Shown in pieces: positions 61,507-64,000 of a stretch of 64,000 nt of DNA. Origin of the DNA: Platynereis dumerilii (taxonomy: Eukaryota > Annelida > Polychaeta > Phyllodocida > Nereididae). Position numbers and translations under genes: made by a program. A model generated the notes under the pieces. The model had not been told where the DNA came from, did no database searches, and saw nothing but the letters and a program-made list of their open reading frames with translations. Each line of letters starts with the position of its first letter. Position 1 is the first letter of the stretch. The DNA is taken from NCBI GenBank assembly GCA_026936325.1, contig JAPTHN010000003.1, positions 46,419,511 to 46,483,510 on the forward strand, read 5' to 3'.

Positions 61507-62461
61507 GGGGGAACGGGGGCACATTGGGACGCTTTTAACGTCTACTAATTTTGCTCAGTGCTGAAAGCACCGAAGAACTCAGAAGTTTGCATGAATGTCA
61601 CCAATACTATTGAGCTTAAATGCAAGGCATAATAAACTACACTGCACCAGTGCACCTACCCTTTTGCAGCCAGAGAGTCGTAAAAATGACTGTCCCAATG
61701 TGCCCCGGCTAAAACAGCCGGGGCACATTGGGACATCAATTAAAAAATCATTTTAACACTCCACGTGCAATAGATATCACATATAAGTAGTCCGTAAGAT
61801 AATATACAGCCGATTAACACTTTGTAGTGCCAATAGTTCATAACTTTAAACAGTTTTAAACATTTAACATAAACTGTTGTGGGTGCGGACATCTATGTAA
61901 GTAACACACAGTGCTTTGCGACAAATTTGTTCACAGAGCATGGTAATTCACTATGCCTCGATTCCCTGTGGCCTGAATACCTGTTGTGTGCTGTCCCAGG
62001 TCATTCATTTGCCTTGGATACTTAAATTCTGCCATATCAAGGGCATCCCAATGTGCCCCAAATTCACTGTCCCAATGAGCCCCGATATGACTTTTAGACC
62101 AAAATGCTAATTTCTCGGACACCAGTGAGTGTGTTTATCACGATAGCAATTCATAACTGTTCGTTACGATATATAAAATTCAAACAAGCACTGAGAAAGC
62201 CTCATTGTTCATGGTTTGTCCACAGAATGGTTTGAATTGAACCCTTCCAATGGGCCTTCCATATTTACTTTAGTAGTAGGAAAACAAACTTTTGCTCGCC
62301 ATACTTCTGCATGTGGCTGTAATTTGTCTATAAAACCATTGAAACATCAGGATGTGAAATAACAAGATATGATGGCACCACCATATCCTATACCTTGCCA
62401 GGATCCAAGCAAACCCCACCGTCCCACAGTGCCCCGCGTTCCAATGTGCCCCCGTTCCCCC
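61507..62461. mobile_element. TA-flanked GGGGG element nested in the foldback element
   Basis: TA|GGGGGAACGGGGGCACATTG at the left and, inverted, TA|GGGGGAACGGGGGCACATTG at the right (26-27 bp terminal repeat with one difference). Length 955 bp. The motif GTCCCAATGTGCCCC recurs at least six times in both orientations, and two copies form the hairpin at 61,691-61,735. A truncated sister is at 46,992-47,742. No transposase is encoded. Confidence 0.85.
61691..61735. repeat. Perfect 20-bp hairpin inside the TA-flanked element
   Basis: TGTCCCAATGTGCCCCGGCT, a 5-base loop AAAAC, and the exact inverse AGCCGGGGCACATTGGGACA. The stem carries the same motif as the element's termini. Confidence 0.95.
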
Positions 62462-62993
62462 TACTGTTTTCCGGCATTTTGTGGTTGCATGTAGAACACA
62501 ATTACCTACCATTACCTGCCAAATTACTTTTTTAGACAAATAGACACAATTATGGAGTTTACTAATCAGTCTCATGTGACTTGCTTGTTTCTAGCCATAT
62601 TTCTATAGCCATACATAGTAAAAAAAAACATGGGATTGAGTGCTATCCCTTGGTAACACCTGCTATCCCACCTGTGAACCCCAAGTAATGTCTGATTGAT
62701 GTAAATGAGCCAAATATACCATAAACAACAGTAGTTCCAAAGAAAAAATTGAGTATCATGATGAAAAATTCAGTTTCTGGCAGTTGGCTGAAGCGTGCAA
62801 ATATTTTTTGGTTTTGAAAATTCAGTTTTTTCACATTTTCCAAGAAAATTAATTTTGGTAAAAAATGAAATACATGGGACCCTAACCTACTAACACTACT
62901 CTAAAACATAGGGCAATTCTTTTTATCATACTACCATTTTTCAGTGAAATATGATGAAAAATCAAAGCATGCAAATAATTTCTGTGTTGACTG

Positions 62994-63400
62994 TAAATAA
63001 GCCATTTACTTTCCAAATTCACGATGAAATGCATGGTTTAAGGCACAGCACAGACAAAAAGATGCGCTCTAACTTGAAGTTGATTTGCAAGTGAAAAGTA
63101 GAATAGCACGCACAAATGTGCCAAGGTGATGCTTTTGTTCTGAAGGGAAGTCCAACAAATAGCTTACTCAATTTATAGCTTACTCAATTCCAAATGGCAA
63201 GTTTGGTGCCTCTTAGATTTTAAGCATCAGAATTCCAGGTGAAATGTTTTAATGTGTTGTGAGCAAAAAGCAAATGGCAGTTACCAAACTGCACTTCAGT
63301 CAGCTATATCATGAAAGTTTTTAGTTGGAGGCAGAGCCTTAACCTCAGTCTAGACTAGTTTGCTTCAAAATAGGCCTCCCTATCCAGTAAGACTTACTTG
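62994..63400. other. End of copy B, intergenic
   Basis: Aligns with 25,850-25,927 joined to 26,662-26,760, then 27,135-27,245, then 28,560-28,640. It serves as the empty site for the Harbinger-like MITE, the L2 LINE and (by jump) repeat R copy 2. No gene. Confidence 0.65.
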
Positions 63401-63419
63401 GCTTTATCCCTCACAACCT

Positions 63420-63557
63420 ATTGACAGTTCGCTGACAGATGTGAGAAACATTTCCATAGAGCAAGACAGATTGTCTGGGGATTTCAAAGACATTATGGAG
63501 GGAACTGTAGAACTAGCAGAATCGAAAAAGTCAGATGGACATATGGATAGAAAGTAA
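63420..63557 (+). other. Exon-like conserved segment, third diverged copy
   Basis: Reads ISIEQDRLSGDFKDIMEGTV then ELAESKK on the plus strand. The upstream part has diverged from the A and B copies (SLTDVRN in place of SLTVQELQQ). It sits just after DNA homologous to 28,560-28,640, so it is out of order relative to the 26-kb unit. The core is better conserved than its flanks. That fits either selection or a limited conversion tract. Confidence 0.3.
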
Positions 63558-63642
63558 CTTTCCAGATGAAAATACTGATAAATGTGAAGATTCTGATGTA
63601 ACCTGGCATCATCACATTTTTTTAAACCCCTAGTGCACAAGA

Positions 63643-64000
63643 GTCAAGAGTCAAAATCACTTTTATTTACAGGTGTACTCATATAAATATACATAGCATA
63701 AAAACATTTAAAGACAATCCCTGGTAAGAGACCCCATGAAGGCACCTAATGTGCTGCTATTAAAGGGCCACCAATGGAAGAGACAGAAGCATCCGTCACA
63801 TTTAAAAGTATGCACAACTTATTTCCAACTTATTCAGCATGGATCAACATAATCATCAAGGTTTTATAAAAATTATCGACAAGTTTTCACTTTATACTTT
63901 AATAAAAAGGGCATACATTAAGATCTTACTTGAATACACAAGATCAGTAATGCTATAAATGTTTTTTCCAAGAAAATCACATGATTCCATGATGAAACGT
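63643..64000 (-). mobile_element. Probable LINE 3' end running off the window
   Basis: On the minus strand the sequence ends GTAAATAAAAGTGATTTTGA followed by CTCTTGACTCTTG, that is a polyadenylation-like AATAAA and a short GACTCTT repeat tail, as in CR1-type LINE 3' ends. No coding part lies inside the window, so the family is not confirmed. Confidence 0.4.

Larger units (their letters stand above)
52799..62993. mobile_element. Mariner-like foldback element, split by two later insertions
   Basis: TA|CAGTCAACACAGAAATTA at 52,797 is matched, inverted, by TAATTTCTGTGTTGACTG|TA ending at 62,993. The arms (52,799-53,074 continued at 60,710-60,890; and 62,520-62,993) are close inverted copies over about 460 bp. 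Copy A's matching site (about 25,850) lacks the element. Without the BEL retrotransposon (53,075-60,709 including one duplication) and the TA-flanked element (61,505-62,461), the original was about 1.6 kb. No transposase is seen, so it was non-autonomous. Confidence 0.85.
29400..63290. repeat. Segmental tandem duplication, copy B
   Basis: This is the second copy of the unit, stretched by insertions that copy A lacks: TA-flanked elements, a G-rich block, three hAT elements, a mariner MITE, and the foldback element holding a BEL retrotransposon. Its last part (62,994-63,290) resumes the alignment with 25,850-25,927 and 26,662-27,245. This shows that the nest at 52,799-62,993 interrupted an otherwise continuous copy. 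A further piece at 63,420-63,600 matches 11,720-11,900, out of order, so later rearrangement also occurred. Confidence 0.8.

Noticed and set aside
1-64000. CRISPR arrays, operons or bacterial-type systems
   Set aside because: No regularly spaced identical repeats with unique spacers, and the content is clearly that of an animal genome.

Overview
This window looks like AT-rich intergenic or repeat-dominated DNA from an animal, probably a marine invertebrate. The case rests on the mobile elements: a BEL/Pao retrotransposon, CR1/L2-like LINEs with 3' microsatellite tails, and many small hAT, Tc1/mariner-like and Harbinger-like DNA transposons. An echinoderm or other invertebrate deuterostome would fit, but nothing here proves it. 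I found no intact host gene, no rRNA or functional tRNA gene, and no CRISPR or bacterial feature.

The backbone is an old tandem segmental duplication. Copy A (about 2.9-27.2 kb) and copy B (about 29.4-63.3 kb) are collinear over most of their length. A more decayed fragment of another copy lies at about 0.1-0.85 kb, and partial or shuffled pieces lie at 28.8-29.3 kb and 63.4-63.6 kb. Identity is a mosaic: some blocks are near-identical (12.87-13.17 kb with 39.32-39.61 kb; 19.2-20.0 kb with 44.4-45.3 kb), others clearly diverged. Comparing the copies gives an empty-site reference for most insertions.

Insertions seen only in copy A: a LINE 3' end (6.8-7.8 kb) carrying a hairpin MITE, a LINE reverse-transcriptase fragment (16.2-18.4 kb) carrying a long-TIR mariner-type MITE, a pogo-like element (24.3-25.7 kb), a Harbinger-like MITE (25.9-26.7 kb) and an L2-type LINE tail (26.8-27.1 kb). 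Insertions seen only in copy B: TA-flanked 'GGGG' elements, a G-rich block with a strong G-quadruplex motif, a 347-bp hAT MITE, a ~50-bp LINE stub, a 2.87-kb hAT element with a second hAT MITE nested in it, a 180-bp mariner MITE, and the largest nest.

That nest (52,799-62,993) is a foldback mariner-like element whose left arm was split by a 7.6-kb BEL/Pao LTR retrotransposon (53,075-60,704, minus strand). A TA-flanked element sits in its middle. The right arm keeps the un-split sequence and so reads as an internal empty-site control. The retrotransposon is young, with two differences seen between its 1,182-bp LTRs, and its coding region is nearly whole with about one break.

The best hint of host genes is a set of short protein-like segments, all open on the minus strand and in the same order in both copies: a possible death-fold-like segment, a leucine-rich-repeat-like segment, and a degenerate tandem array with an 'IVKAL' motif. 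These could be relics or scattered exons of a tandem gene family. This is a hypothesis from sequence character only.
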